Positions 7,966 through 16,654 of a DNA stretch of 64,000 nt are shown piece by piece. The DNA is from Dehalobacterium formicoaceticum. Its GTDB lineage: Bacteria; Bacillota; Dehalobacteriia; Dehalobacteriales; Dehalobacteriaceae. Positions within the stretch are counted from its first letter, which is position 1. Every line of letters begins with the position of its first letter. The notes beneath the pieces were generated by a model. It was not told the origin of the DNA, did no database searches, and was given only the letters and a program-made list of their open reading frames with translations. The DNA lies in the NCBI RefSeq assembly GCF_002224645.1, contig NZ_CP022121.1, forward strand, positions 3,254,501 through 3,318,500. Reading direction: 5' to 3'. The translations under genes and the position numbers were made by a program.

Positions 7966-9474
7966 TTACTCAGATTCCTCAGCCAAAGCATCCTGAATAG
8001 CCTCCGGATTCTTAAAACGGGTATATAAGGACACTGCCAGTAAAACGAAAGCAACAGCAAGCAGTACCAAAGAAATAGGTCTTGAGAAGAATATAGCTAT
8101 GCTGCCATGAGACATGTTCAATGATTGTCTTAGAGACGTCTCAAAAATCGTCCCTAAGATCAGACATAAAATCAAAGGTGTCGTCGGGATCTCTATTTTT
8201 TTGAATAACCAGCCGATCAGTCCAAATATGATCGCTACACCAACATCAAACAACTTAAACCTTACACTATATGCTCCGATAAAAGAGAAGACCAGAACCA
8301 TCGGAGCCAATATGGAATAGGGTACTTTGACAAGTCTTGCCCACATAGGGATTAGGGGGAGATTCAAGACAAGCAGAATGACATTGCCAATATACATTGA
8401 AGCAATTACCGCCCAGACCAAATCCGCATTTTTTTCAAAAAGCGTGGGACCGGGCTGAAGCCCATACATCATAAATCCACCTAAAAGAACAGCCAATGCC
8501 GGTCCGGAAGGAATTCCGAAGGATAGCAGGGGCACAAAACCACCGCTGGTGGTCGCATTGTTTGCTCCTTCGGGAGCTGCGACGCCCCTCAGTTCCCCTT
8601 TGCCAAATGTCTCGGGATGTTTAGAGACACGTTTTTCAATATCATATGCCATAAAAGAAGTAACGCCCGGGCTGCATCCGGGTAATAACCCCAGGAAAAA
8701 CCCAACAATCGTTGATCGAATCATCGTCGGTAACAAATAGATGAATTCTTTAGCCGTTAAATAGAGCCTTTCCAGTTTTGCCTTATAGACCGGAGCACCA
8801 ATATTCTCCAAGTTGCTAAAGATTTCTCCTACAGCAAACAACCCGATAATGACACTAATAAAATCGATCCCTGACATGAGATCCATATTGCCGAAGGTAA
8901 AGCGGGAATATCCCGTCACGGATTCCATCCCAACCATCGCAATGAGAAATCCCAGTACAGCGGAAACCAATCCTTTAACTAAAGATCTTCCGGTAAGATT
9001 AATAACCACACTTAAGGCCAGAATCATTAAGGCAAAATACTCTGGCGGTCCAAATTGAAGAGCCACATTTGCTAAAGTAGGTGCAAAAAAAGTCAGTCCA
9101 ACAAGTCCGAGAGTCCCTGCAACAAAAGAAGAAATTGCCGCTGCCGCCAATGCCGGACCTGCCTTCCCTTGCTTTGCAAGTTGGTAACCATCTAATGCAG
9201 TTGCGACGGAACCAACCTCACCGGGAATATTAACCAGGATCGCCGTCGTTGACCCCCCGTACATGGCCCCATAGTAGATCCCCGCTAACATGATAATGGC
9301 TGGGATCGGCGGCAAAACTGTGGTTAGTGGCAGAAGAATGGCAATACCTGATGTTGGTCCTAATCCAGGTAATACTCCAACTAATGTGCCTGCCAGACAA
9401 CCTAAAAATCCAAATAACAGATTTTCAGGTGTTAATGCTGTAGCAAAACCGCTTAATAACATTGAAAAATCCAT
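7966..9474 (-). CDS. tctA: Tripartite tricarboxylate transporter, large membrane subunit
   Basis: A 502-aa integral membrane protein with about 11-12 hydrophobic segments. It carries the two signature stretches of TctA: GVLPGLGPTSGIAILLPLT near residue 35 and the related FFLGLLPGCSPGVTSFMAYD in the second half. It forms the permease with TctB and works with the TctC receptor by ion symport. It ends 41 bp before tctC and follows tctB at 57 bp. Confidence 0.94.
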   Translation of the reverse strand: MDFSMLLSGFATALTPENLLFGFLGCLAGTLVGVLPGLGPTSGIAILLPLTTVLPPIPAIIMLAGIYYGAMYGGSTTAILVNIPGEVGSVATALDGYQLAKQGKAGPALAAAAISSFVAGTLGLVGLTFFAPTLANVALQFGPPEYFALMILALSVVINLTGRSLVKGLVSAVLGFLIAMVGMESVTGYSRFTFGNMDLMSGIDFISVIIGLFAVGEIFSNLENIGAPVYKAKLERLYLTAKEFIYLLPTMIRSTIVGFFLGLLPGCSPGVTSFMAYDIEKRVSKHPETFGKGELRGVAAPEGANNATTSGGFVPLLSFGIPSGPALAVLLGGFMMYGLQPGPTLFEKNADLVWAVIASMYIGNVILLVLNLPLIPMWARLVKVPYSILAPMVLVFSFIGAYSVRFKLFDVGVAIIFGLIGWLFKKIEIPTTPLILCLILGTIFETSLRQSLNMSHGSIAIFFSRPISLVLLAVAFVLLAVSLYTRFKNPEAIQDALAEESE

Positions 9475-9531
9475 CGTCTCACCTCACACGAATGAAAATC
9501 GTTTATCCCTTTCTTTCCAAGTGATTGTTCT

Positions 9532-10044
9532 TTAGAATCCAAAGATGCCGATCGGCAGAGGAAGACCCAGCAATATCCTGAAAAAGTAAACAATAAGTCC
9601 CCCTGTTAATACACCTAATAAAGCACATTTCCATAACGCATATTTTCCAAGTTTTCGTGTTAAGTAGGTTACCAGAAGAAAAGTATCTAAACCATATCCG
9701 ATAATCTCCATTAGCCCAAGATAAAGAAGCAAGATTAAAAACATTCCCGCGACAGGCATTGCATCACTTAGCCGAATAACTGAATGTGTTATATTTCTAA
9801 TATTAAAAGATTGAATGATCAATAAAATACTAAGAACTGCAAGAGTTACCCCTAATCCCATTGGCAGGATTCCCGGTCCAAAATCCACACCCGGCATGCT
9901 TTTCGGCATTTTTGTTGCCATTACAATGACGAATATCGATAAGATTAACAAACATATTCCTGTTCTAAAATCCGTCTTCTTTGTAATTGGAATTTTACTG
10001 GTTAACATATTGTTTTTTAGTTCAGCAGCACTATTCTCGCTCAT
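9532..10044 (-). CDS. tctB: Tripartite tricarboxylate transporter, small membrane subunit
   Basis: A 170-aa protein with four predicted membrane helices, the size and topology of TctB. I start it at MSENSAAEL (ATG at 10044) because AGGAGG lies five bases upstream; the longer frame to 10125 has no ribosome binding site and runs into the hairpin after the suyB copy. It pairs with TctA in the membrane. Confidence 0.87.
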   Translation of the reverse strand: MSENSAAELKNNMLTSKIPITKKTDFRTGICLLILSIFVIVMATKMPKSMPGVDFGPGILPMGLGVTLAVLSILLIIQSFNIRNITHSVIRLSDAMPVAGMFLILLLYLGLMEIIGYGLDTFLLVTYLTRKLGKYALWKCALLGVLTGGLIVYFFRILLGLPLPIGIFGF

Positions 10045-10101
10045 TTCTTCCTCCTTTTGGGGGCTGTCTATTAAATGAATGTTTTCACAATTGATATGTG
10101 T

Positions 10102-10130
10102 GCTAAGTGCTTCTGAAAGAAGCACTTAGC
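10102..10130 (-). other. Intercistronic hairpin between suyB copy and tctB
   Basis: GCTAAGTGCTTC and GAAGCACTTAGC form a 12-bp perfect stem with a 5-base loop. There is no long T run, so it may be an mRNA-stabilising or attenuating hairpin separating enzyme and transporter genes. Confidence 0.6.
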
Positions 10131-10150
10131 CTTTCAAGACAAATTCTTAA

Positions 10151-11305
10151 TTATGCGCTGGGATAGAGACGTGTCAGCACAAATTCCTTGTGATTGAGCA
10201 CTTCGGCATCAGTGAAACATCCCCGAGATGTTTTGACAACACATTCCATCACCTTGTCTGCTGCTTGATCAAGAGTCAGTTCTCTGCTCAGTACGCCGCT
10301 GATATCTACATCGATATGCTCCGACATTGATTCACAGGTTTTCGGATTAGCCGACATTTTTATCACCGGTTCAATGGGGTTACCCACAATATTGCCTTGA
10401 CCCGTGATGAAGATATGGAGCGTCGCTCCCGCTGCCATCATCAGTGTGACACATTCAGCTGCCGCAGCTGAAGTATTCATGAAATAGAGCCCCGGTTTCG
10501 TAGGTTCTTCGGCCATTTCCAACAGACCGATAATTGGGCTCTTCCCTGCCTTTTGGATATTGCCCATCGCCTTCTCTTCGATGGTTGTTAAACCACCGGC
10601 AATATTCCCTTGGGTTGGCTGTGTGCCCAACAGGTCGGCTCCTTTGGATTCAATCATATCCATATAGTCTTTATGGACTCTTAAAAACTCTTGCGCCAGT
10701 TCAGGTGTAGCAAAGTGTTTAGCAAGAATATGCTCCCCGCCTGTCGTTTCAGGAGTTTCTCCAAAAATAACTGTGCCGCCCATTGCCACCAATCGATCTC
10801 CGACGACACCTGCTGTTGGGTTTCCGGCAAGACCGGAAGTCGTATCGGATTCACCGCATTTTAAGCTTACAACAAGATCTTTTAATTCACATTCTACTTT
10901 TTCTAAGGATGTGGCATATTTTACATATTCATGGGCTTTTCGGGATGCCATTTCAATTGTTTTTAAGTCACCATGACCTTCAATTCCGAAATAGGTCACC
11001 GGTTTCCCCGTTTCTGCAATGCCATCTGCAACTCGCTTCGCCCAGTTCGGTTCAATCCCGATGACAACAACTGCCGCCACGTTAGGATTGCGGCCTGCTC
11101 CAATGATGGTTTTGAAATGCAATTCAAGGTCTGCCCCGAATTGAATCCGGCCATAGGGATGAGGCAGAGCCAGGGTTCCTGCTATATTATTGGCAACTGC
11201 TTCACAAGCAGCATTGGACAAATCATCCACCGGAAGAATCAGCACATGATTACGAATACCGATCCGTCCATTTTCTCTACGATAGCCTAAAATTTTAGTT
11301 TCCAT
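10151..11305 (-). CDS. suyB: UxaA/SuyB-type lyase large subunit, promoter-distal copy
   Basis: A 384-aa member of the altronate/galactarate dehydratase superfamily (UxaA C-terminal type). The N-terminus, [20 protein letters not shown], and blocks such as [19 protein letters not shown] and GQGNIVGNP are what I recall of SuyB, the large subunit of (2R)-3-sulfolactate sulfo-lyase, which splits sulfolactate into pyruvate and sulfite using iron. Sugar-acid dehydratases share the scaffold, so the substrate is inferred. The preceding suyA-type gene overlaps it by 11 bp. The predicted protein is identical to that of the second copy at 12947-14101. Confidence 0.82.
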   Translation of the reverse strand: METKILGYRRENGRIGIRNHVLILPVDDLSNAACEAVANNIAGTLALPHPYGRIQFGADLELHFKTIIGAGRNPNVAAVVVIGIEPNWAKRVADGIAETGKPVTYFGIEGHGDLKTIEMASRKAHEYVKYATSLEKVECELKDLVVSLKCGESDTTSGLAGNPTAGVVGDRLVAMGGTVIFGETPETTGGEHILAKHFATPELAQEFLRVHKDYMDMIESKGADLLGTQPTQGNIAGGLTTIEEKAMGNIQKAGKSPIIGLLEMAEEPTKPGLYFMNTSAAAAECVTLMMAAGATLHIFITGQGNIVGNPIEPVIKMSANPKTCESMSEHIDVDISGVLSRELTLDQAADKVMECVVKTSRGCFTDAEVLNHKEFVLTRLYPSA

Positions 11306-11591
11306 AGTCCCACCTCGCAGTCTTCAGATTATGGGTATGCACCCAATCTCCAACCTTAATATCTTCGGTTACTTTACCTACGTTTTCACCGTATTTTATT
11401 AGGTTTTCACCCTTTTTCTTTTCCTTGAGGGCTATCTTGTGCCCCAGTTGAATATCATGGTTGGATTTTACATGAAATTCTTTTCCGCTATGAATGTCTA
11501 CGCCCATGACTTCCTCGCCGGCTTTAATATCTTGCACGGCGACACCAACGTCATCCTGAGCTTCATGTAATAAGAATTTGTGACTGCTCAT
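11295..11591 (-). CDS. suyA: UxaA/SuyA-type small subunit (SAF domain), promoter-distal copy
   Basis: A 98-aa protein consisting of a single SAF domain, the N-terminal part of UxaA-type dehydratases encoded as its own subunit, as in SuyA. Visible blocks are [30 protein letters not shown] and [10 protein letters not shown]. It starts at an ATG with AGGAGGAAAAGG upstream and overlaps the suyB-type gene by 11 bp, so the two subunits are probably made in a fixed ratio. It differs from the other copy by a single Lys/Arg exchange (VGKVTED versus VGRVTED). Confidence 0.83.
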   Translation of the reverse strand: MSSHKFLLHEAQDDVGVAVQDIKAGEEVMGVDIHSGKEFHVKSNHDIQLGHKIALKEKKKGENLIKYGENVGKVTEDIKVGDWVHTHNLKTARWDYGN

Positions 11592-11626
11592 CCTTTTCCT
11601 CCTTCAATAAATTTTTATTTTTTAAA

Positions 11627-12907
11627 TTAAAGTGCCATTTTTTCATTTCTGATGATGGGAATAACCGAGTTTGCATAAGGCAATACTGTTATTTTTAACT
11701 CTCTCGAATTATCAGGGAGTACTTCGTCAATCGCCTCTTGCAGGCTCCGAACAACCTTCACCATAAGAGTCTTTGCCAATTTCTGGGGTACTTTGTCAGA
11801 AACCAAAATCGTTTTCGCTTTCAAAAATGTCCTGGTCCACAGATAAGCTTTATGGGGACCGACAACAAATTCTTTTTCCTTGAAAGAAGCAACAAGATCT
11901 GAAGGATCCTTGTACTGAGACATTGTGTTTATAAAACTCTCTTCTCCTGACCCATCAATACATTGAGCTACCAAGATGATGGTTCCCCCCGGTTTGACCA
12001 GCTGCAGAGCAGGGGTTAAGGCCTTCTGAGCCTGGTACACATTGATATCTTTCGGAAAACCTCCGGGAGAAGCCACAACAATGTCGGCTAAACTCATAGC
12101 TACCCCAAAAATACTTTTAGCAAATTCAACTGCGGTACGGTGAGCCGTCTGGGGGTGACCGGCCACTGCTTTAATGACCTTTTTTTGTGTATTCAGTACC
12201 ACGTTCACAATCATATCCACACCAATAAGCTGACCGCAATCTTCTAAATCCATGCGCGCCGGATTTCCTTCCAAATGCCCCAACTCAGCCCCTGGTTGAA
12301 AAAGCCGGACATGATTTCCTGTAATCGTTTCTCTGCCGCCTAATCCGATGACCGCACCTTTTACACCTGCCGTAAAGCCCATAAATTGATGGGCATCAAC
12401 CATGCCTGTAACGATTTTATAATCTGCCTGAGCAAAATATTTATTAACGTATACCGGAGTTCCCAAGGAAGATGTACCCATGAAAGCAAGACAATCCTGA
12501 TCATCGGCATCATGGGGCAGCACCTGTTTCACCCTTTTTGGCACTTCTTCGCCCAGGATATAATTTATTTCTTCCTGAGTTGCCGGATGATGCAATCCGC
12601 CGCCCACAAGCACGGTAATTTGTTCTTCATGGATCCCAAATTCAGCTAACCAGGGCAACAACTTTTCCAAAATGAGGCGGGAAGGGACGGGACGTGTCAT
12701 ATCACTGACAGCAATTGCCACTGACTTCGCGTTTCTGAGTTTATCAAAATTGATATTTCCTATTAAATCCTGTAAAGCTGCAGAAATTTGTTCACCGGCT
12801 TCGGCACCAGACTCTACCGATTTTAACCTGCCATATTCACAGTTAATTTCATCTGAAATCAAGCAAGATTGTGTCTCATGCCCATAGGGCACTTCAATTT
12901 TTTTCAC
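11627..12907 (-). CDS. larA: LarA-family nickel-pincer 2-hydroxyacid racemase
   Basis: A 426-aa homologue of lactate racemase. The known active residues of LarA all have counterparts: catalytic His107 in GGGLHHPAT, His173 in VDAHQFMG, Lys183 that would hold the pincer nucleotide in TAGVKGAV, and His199 as nickel ligand in TGNHVRLF. LarA homologues act on several 2-hydroxyacids besides lactate. It starts at a GTG. It lies between two copies of the suyAB-like pair, so it may interconvert the enantiomers of the hydroxyacid that the lyase consumes. The pincer-nucleotide synthesis genes larB, larC and larE are not in the window. Confidence 0.87.
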   Translation of the reverse strand: MKKIEVPYGHETQSCLISDEINCEYGRLKSVESGAEAGEQISAALQDLIGNINFDKLRNAKSVAIAVSDMTRPVPSRLILEKLLPWLAEFGIHEEQITVLVGGGLHHPATQEEINYILGEEVPKRVKQVLPHDADDQDCLAFMGTSSLGTPVYVNKYFAQADYKIVTGMVDAHQFMGFTAGVKGAVIGLGGRETITGNHVRLFQPGAELGHLEGNPARMDLEDCGQLIGVDMIVNVVLNTQKKVIKAVAGHPQTAHRTAVEFAKSIFGVAMSLADIVVASPGGFPKDINVYQAQKALTPALQLVKPGGTIILVAQCIDGSGEESFINTMSQYKDPSDLVASFKEKEFVVGPHKAYLWTRTFLKAKTILVSDKVPQKLAKTLMVKVVRSLQEAIDEVLPDNSRELKITVLPYANSVIPIIRNEKMAL

Positions 12908-12946
12908 GGTTTAACTCAACCTCACTTATGGATGGATTAATGATTT

Positions 12947-14101
12947 TTACGCGCTGGGATAGAGACGTGTCAGCACAAATTCCTTGTGATTGAGCACTTC
13001 GGCATCAGTGAAACATCCTCGGGATGTTTTGACAACACATTCCATCACCTTGTCTGCTGCTTGATCAAGAGTCAGTTCTCTGCTCAGTACGCCGCTGATA
13101 TCTACATCGATATGCTCCGACATTGATTCACAGGTTTTCGGATTAGCCGACATTTTTATCACCGGTTCAATGGGGTTACCCACAATATTGCCTTGACCCG
13201 TGATGAAGATATGGAGCGTCGCTCCCGCTGCCATCATCAGTGTGACACATTCAGCTGCTGCAGCTGAAGTATTCATGAAATAGAGCCCCGGTTTCGTAGG
13301 TTCTTCGGCCATTTCCAACAGACCGATAATTGGGCTCTTCCCTGCCTTTTGGATATTGCCCATCGCCTTCTCTTCGATGGTTGTTAAACCACCGGCAATA
13401 TTCCCTTGGGTTGGCTGTGTGCCCAACAGGTCGGCTCCTTTGGATTCAATCATATCCATATAGTCTTTATGGACTCTTAAAAACTCTTGCGCCAGTTCAG
13501 GTGTAGCAAAGTGTTTAGCAAGAATATGCTCCCCGCCTGTCGTTTCAGGAGTTTCTCCAAAAATAACTGTGCCGCCCATTGCCACCAATCGATCTCCGAC
13601 GACACCGGCAGTTGGGTTTCCGGCAAGACCGGAAGTCGTATCGGATTCACCGCATTTTAAGCTTACAACAAGATCTTTTAATTCACATTCTACTTTTTCT
13701 AAGGATGTGGCATATTTTACATATTCATGGGCTTTTCGGGATGCCATTTCAATTGTTTTTAAGTCACCATGACCTTCAATTCCGAAATAGGTCACCGGTT
13801 TCCCTGTTTCTGCAATGCCATCTGCAACTCGCTTCGCCCAGTTCGGTTCAATCCCGATGACAACAACTGCCGCCACGTTAGGATTGCGGCCTGCTCCAAT
13901 GATGGTTTTGAAATGCAATTCAAGGTCTGCCCCGAATTGAATCCGGCCATAGGGATGGGGCAGAGCCAGGGTTCCTGCTATATTATTGGCAACTGCTTCA
14001 CAAGCAGCATTGGACAAATCATCCACCGGAAGAATCAGCACATGATTACGAATGCCGATCCGTCCGTTTTCTCTACGATAGCCTAAAATTTTAGTTTCCA
14101 T
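12947..14101 (-). CDS. suyB: UxaA/SuyB-type lyase large subunit, promoter-proximal copy
   Basis: Encodes the same 384-aa protein as the gene at 10151-11305; the DNA differs at about ten positions, all silent. The function is as proposed there: lyase acting on a 2-hydroxyacid, most likely (2R)-sulfolactate. It overlaps suyA by 11 bp and is followed after about 40 bp by larA. As part of the first pair after the promoter it should be the more strongly expressed copy. Confidence 0.82.
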   Translation of the reverse strand: METKILGYRRENGRIGIRNHVLILPVDDLSNAACEAVANNIAGTLALPHPYGRIQFGADLELHFKTIIGAGRNPNVAAVVVIGIEPNWAKRVADGIAETGKPVTYFGIEGHGDLKTIEMASRKAHEYVKYATSLEKVECELKDLVVSLKCGESDTTSGLAGNPTAGVVGDRLVAMGGTVIFGETPETTGGEHILAKHFATPELAQEFLRVHKDYMDMIESKGADLLGTQPTQGNIAGGLTTIEEKAMGNIQKAGKSPIIGLLEMAEEPTKPGLYFMNTSAAAAECVTLMMAAGATLHIFITGQGNIVGNPIEPVIKMSANPKTCESMSEHIDVDISGVLSRELTLDQAADKVMECVVKTSRGCFTDAEVLNHKEFVLTRLYPSA

Positions 14102-14387
14102 AGTCCCACCTCGCAGTCTTCAGATTATGGGTATGCACCCAATCTCCAACCTTAATATCTTCGGTTACTCTACCTACGTTTTCACCGTATTTTATTAGGT
14201 TTTCACCCTTTTTCTTTTCCTTGAGGGCTATCTTGTGCCCCAGTTGAATATCATGGTTGGATTTTACATGAAATTCTTTTCCGCTATGAATGTCTACGCC
14301 CATGACTTCCTCGCCGGCTTTTATATCTTGCACGGCGACACCAACGTCATCCTGAGCTTCATGTAATAAGAATTTGTGACTGCTCAT
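14091..14387 (-). CDS. suyA: UxaA/SuyA-type small subunit (SAF domain), promoter-proximal copy
   Basis: First gene of the operon, a 98-aa SAF-domain subunit. The frame is open ten codons further upstream, but the ATG at 14387 has AGGAGG at good spacing and is the start shared with the second copy. The operator palindrome lies about 50 bp upstream. It pairs with the overlapping suyB-type gene. Confidence 0.84.
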   Translation of the reverse strand: MSSHKFLLHEAQDDVGVAVQDIKAGEEVMGVDIHSGKEFHVKSNHDIQLGHKIALKEKKKGENLIKYGENVGRVTEDIKVGDWVHTHNLKTARWDYGN

Positions 14388-14437
14388 CCTTTTCCTCCTA
14401 ATAATATTTATCATCATTTACTAATGGTATGTTGTAT

Positions 14438-14450
14438 GTGGTATTACCAC
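14438..14450. promoter_or_regulatory. GntR/FadR-type operator
   Basis: GTGGTATTACCAC is a perfect 13-bp palindrome of the TGGT-N3-ACCA type bound by FCD-subfamily GntR regulators. It lies about a dozen bases downstream of the -10 box of the suy-lar-tct promoter, where bound repressor would block initiation. Confidence 0.7.
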
Positions 14451-14461
14451 TTACTATGGTC

Positions 14462-14490
14462 AGTTTATACGATTTTCCCCAACCTGTCAA
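14462..14490 (-). promoter_or_regulatory. Promoter of the suy-lar-tct operon
   Basis: On the minus strand TTGACA (14490-14485) is followed at 15 bp by TATAAA or at 17 bp by TAAACT. It is the only good promoter upstream of the operon's first gene. Confidence 0.65.
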
Positions 14491-14642
14491 TATACTTTAT
14501 TTTTTTTTTTCACAATCAATTTATCCGATTACAAACGGTCGGATAGTTTTAAATTATCTATCGCATAACTAATTGCAATTTTACAAAGGTATCTATCCAA
14601 TCTATAATAATAATGTAAAAACCTGGAGGTGTATTATCAATA

Positions 14643-14813
14643 ATGTCAACGAACCTTTCAATAATCATCGGCATCGCAATCTATGGATGTCTTGCAGGCA
14701 GTGCAATCACATACTATAACCTGAAGTTCAGGAATATTAAAAAATCTCCCAGGTACGAAAATACCAGGGAGAAGAAAGTCAAATGCAATGAACTTGTATA
14801 TTGTGCCTATTGA
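14643..14813 (+). CDS. Small hypothetical membrane protein, 56 aa
   Basis: An unrecognised small ORF (MSTNLSIIIG) with one hydrophobic segment at about residues 5-24, then a basic tail with Cys residues. GGAGGTG lies upstream but about 11 bases from the ATG, wider than usual, so the start is uncertain. It diverges from the suy operon and is followed by a stable hairpin at 14851-14888, which supports a real transcription unit. Confidence 0.45.
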   Translation: MSTNLSIIIGIAIYGCLAGSAITYYNLKFRNIKKSPRYENTREKKVKCNELVYCAY

Positions 14814-14850
14814 TGATTCTTCGTATAGCCTGAATCTTTTTTATAAACCG

Positions 14851-14888
14851 GAATCTCCGCCTTATCCTTTCGTTTAAGGCGGAGATTC
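14851..14888 (+). terminator. Hairpin, probable terminator
   Basis: GAATCTCCGCCTTA and TAAGGCGGAGATTC form a long stem with an 8-10 base loop. The T run after it is weak (CTTTTC). It follows the small plus-strand ORF and faces the anti-sigma-like gene. Confidence 0.6.
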
Positions 14889-14944
14889 TGCTTTTCATAT
14901 CCAACACACTCTAACGGGTATAATCTTTGTTATTGCCAAATACC

Positions 14945-16126
14945 TCAATCATTCTCATGCTTCTCTCTGATATTAAGGGTCAAAGGAATTTTATCTTTTT
15001 CTTCGGCGGAACCTTTCGTAAGCCCCCGGATGGTGGAAATCACTTGGGTGGTCTTGCCTTCTGATACCAGGATGAAATACCTTTCCGGTTCTTCCGGGGC
15101 GGTCACTTCTTTGGTCACTTCCAGGACATCAGGATTTGCAGCAGGCAGCTTTTCCATTCGTTCAATAAAATCTTGATATTGATCCCGGCTGACCTGATGT
15201 TCCACCACCTGATCCGGACTGATCTGCATCATCAGCATGTTCTTTGACTCATCGAATGCTTCAGCACTCTCTTGGGTATCTTCATATATTTTTGCACTCT
15301 TATCTAAGTCAGCTCCTGCCGCAGGGAGGGGAGCTTCTTTTGGGGATGGATCTTCCGGGACTGCCCTCCGCATTAAAATTTGATCTGAGGGAGCCGCTTT
15401 TTCCGTTTCCTTGGCAAGCTTCTGTTCCGGGGTCACCTGGGTCTGAGCCGACTGAGCCGGTTGGACCTTATTCTCCGACGCCGGCTTTTTTTCCGCAGCA
15501 GCCCTTTGATCCCCGGTACTACTCTTAACCTTATTTTCTGCAGCTTGCTTTTCTTCCCTGTTAATTGCATTATTCGTTGAATTATTTTCGTCATTGTTCT
15601 CCAAAACACCTACTGCGTTGCTTTCCTGATTATCCTGAACTTGGGTCTTTTGCTCCGGGATCTTAATCTTTTGCTCCTGAATCCCCTCGTCCGAATCATC
15701 CTGCATCAGAGCAGAATTTTGACTCTCGCTGATACCCGGGGCGGATGTGCCGGCATCGTCAATGGGAGCTGCAGAATTCCAGGGATTGGTCATCAGAGAG
15801 GAAATAACCGGATATAAGATCAACATGAGTACAGCTGCCATGGCCAAAGGAGCCCACCGGTGCGTAAAAATACCCCCCATGAATTTTCCCGATTTTCCTT
15901 TTTTGTCAAGCGCCGACAGCTGATGATGCAAATCGCGCTGAAAATCGGTGGGAAGGGGGATCTCCGGCATGTTCTGCATTAATTTGCTTGTTTTTTTCAA
16001 ATCCTCTAATTCCCGACGACAGTCAGGACAGGTTGCCAAATGTTTCTCAACGGAAGCTGTTTCCTCCTGACTTAAAACCTGGTCCAAATAAGGAGAGAGC
16101 ATATCCTGAATTTTTTCACATGTCAC
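14945..16126 (-). CDS. Anti-sigma-factor-like transmembrane zinc-finger protein
   Basis: A 393-aa protein with an N-terminal zf-HC2 domain (HLATCPDCRRE, the HxxxCxxC zinc motif at about residues 29-36), one membrane segment at about residues 91-111, and a long low-complexity outer region rich in Gln, Glu, Ala and Lys, ending in a folded segment (VSRDQYQDFIERMEKL). This is the layout of RsiW-type anti-sigma factors, which hold an ECF sigma factor at the membrane until a signal triggers proteolysis. No ECF sigma gene is next to it; the gene upstream is a small membrane protein. The partner is either elsewhere or lost. Confidence 0.78.
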   Translation of the reverse strand: MTCEKIQDMLSPYLDQVLSQEETASVEKHLATCPDCRRELEDLKKTSKLMQNMPEIPLPTDFQRDLHHQLSALDKKGKSGKFMGGIFTHRWAPLAMAAVLMLILYPVISSLMTNPWNSAAPIDDAGTSAPGISESQNSALMQDDSDEGIQEQKIKIPEQKTQVQDNQESNAVGVLENNDENNSTNNAINREEKQAAENKVKSSTGDQRAAAEKKPASENKVQPAQSAQTQVTPEQKLAKETEKAAPSDQILMRRAVPEDPSPKEAPLPAAGADLDKSAKIYEDTQESAEAFDESKNMLMMQISPDQVVEHQVSRDQYQDFIERMEKLPAANPDVLEVTKEVTAPEEPERYFILVSEGKTTQVISTIRGLTKGSAEEKDKIPLTLNIREKHEND

Positions 16127-16179
16127 TTACTATCCCCTCCTTTCCTCTCATAGACGAAACCGGACAAAAAATTGTTCCC

Positions 16180-16596
16180 TTAAACTTGGGTCGAAAGATC
16201 GTCCTGCTGATTATTTTTTAGAATTTCACTTAACTCCTGATATAATGCTGCTCCGTCCTTTCTGCTCAAGGCATTTAGGACAATGGTTACATCTTCTTGC
16301 CCTTCCTGACCGTGATAGCTTAAACGGAGATAACCCTTGCCCCTTGTGGGAAAGGAGAGCCTGGACAATTCATATGCTTTGGGCCCCGTCAGGCCCTGGG
16401 CAAGGATCATTTTTCCATCCTCAATCACCACATAGGGCTTTTGTCCCGCCCGATAATAAATCAGCCAAATAATCCCTAATACGACCAACAATCCGGCTAT
16501 CAGATAGGACTCTGACAAATAATATACCACTGCCCCCAGGAAAAATAAAATGCTGGTGATGAGGTTCAATCGATTATTTTTTTTGTAACTACTCAT
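16180..16596 (-). CDS. Small membrane protein with PH-like C-terminal domain
   Basis: A 138-aa protein with two adjacent membrane helices (about residues 10-45) followed by a soluble beta-rich domain (YVVIEDGKMILAQGL). The layout resembles bacterial PH-domain or YcxB-type membrane proteins; I do not recognise the exact family. It is the gene directly upstream of the anti-sigma-like protein and probably in its operon, so it may act with it at the membrane. Confidence 0.6.
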   Translation of the reverse strand: MSSYKKNNRLNLITSILFFLGAVVYYLSESYLIAGLLVVLGIIWLIYYRAGQKPYVVIEDGKMILAQGLTGPKAYELSRLSFPTRGKGYLRLSYHGQEGQEDVTIVLNALSRKDGAALYQELSEILKNNQQDDLSTQV

Positions 16597-16614
16597 TACT
16601 TCACCCCCGGACAG

Positions 16615-16646
16615 AAAAAAGCTTGGCCCGGAGGGCCAGCTTTTTC
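16615..16646. terminator. Terminator after folD
   Basis: AAAAAAGCTTGGCCC and GGGCCAGCTTTTTC form a strong stem with T-rich ends in both directions. It closes the fchA-folD unit. Confidence 0.82.
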
Positions 16647-16654
16647 TTTATGAT

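Larger units (their letters stand above)
10151..11602. repeat. 1.45-kb direct repeat, unit A (suyA-suyB)
   Basis: About 99% identical to 12947-14398 at a constant offset of 2796 bp. The identity starts at the suyB stop codon and ends at the ribosome binding site of suyA (CTCATCCTTTTCCTCCT on the plus strand), after which the sequences are unrelated. Confidence 0.95.
12947..14398. repeat. 1.45-kb direct repeat, unit B (suyA-suyB)
   Basis: Partner of unit A. I count about a dozen differences, nearly all at third codon positions; the only amino-acid change is Lys/Arg in suyA. larA lies between the units. Confidence 0.95.

Noticed and set aside
10151-14387. Altronate or galactarate catabolism
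   Set aside because: Possible from the superfamily, but no uronate isomerase, oxidoreductase or sugar-acid aldolase is present, and the separate SAF subunit with a TTT transporter fits the SuyAB type better. Not excluded.
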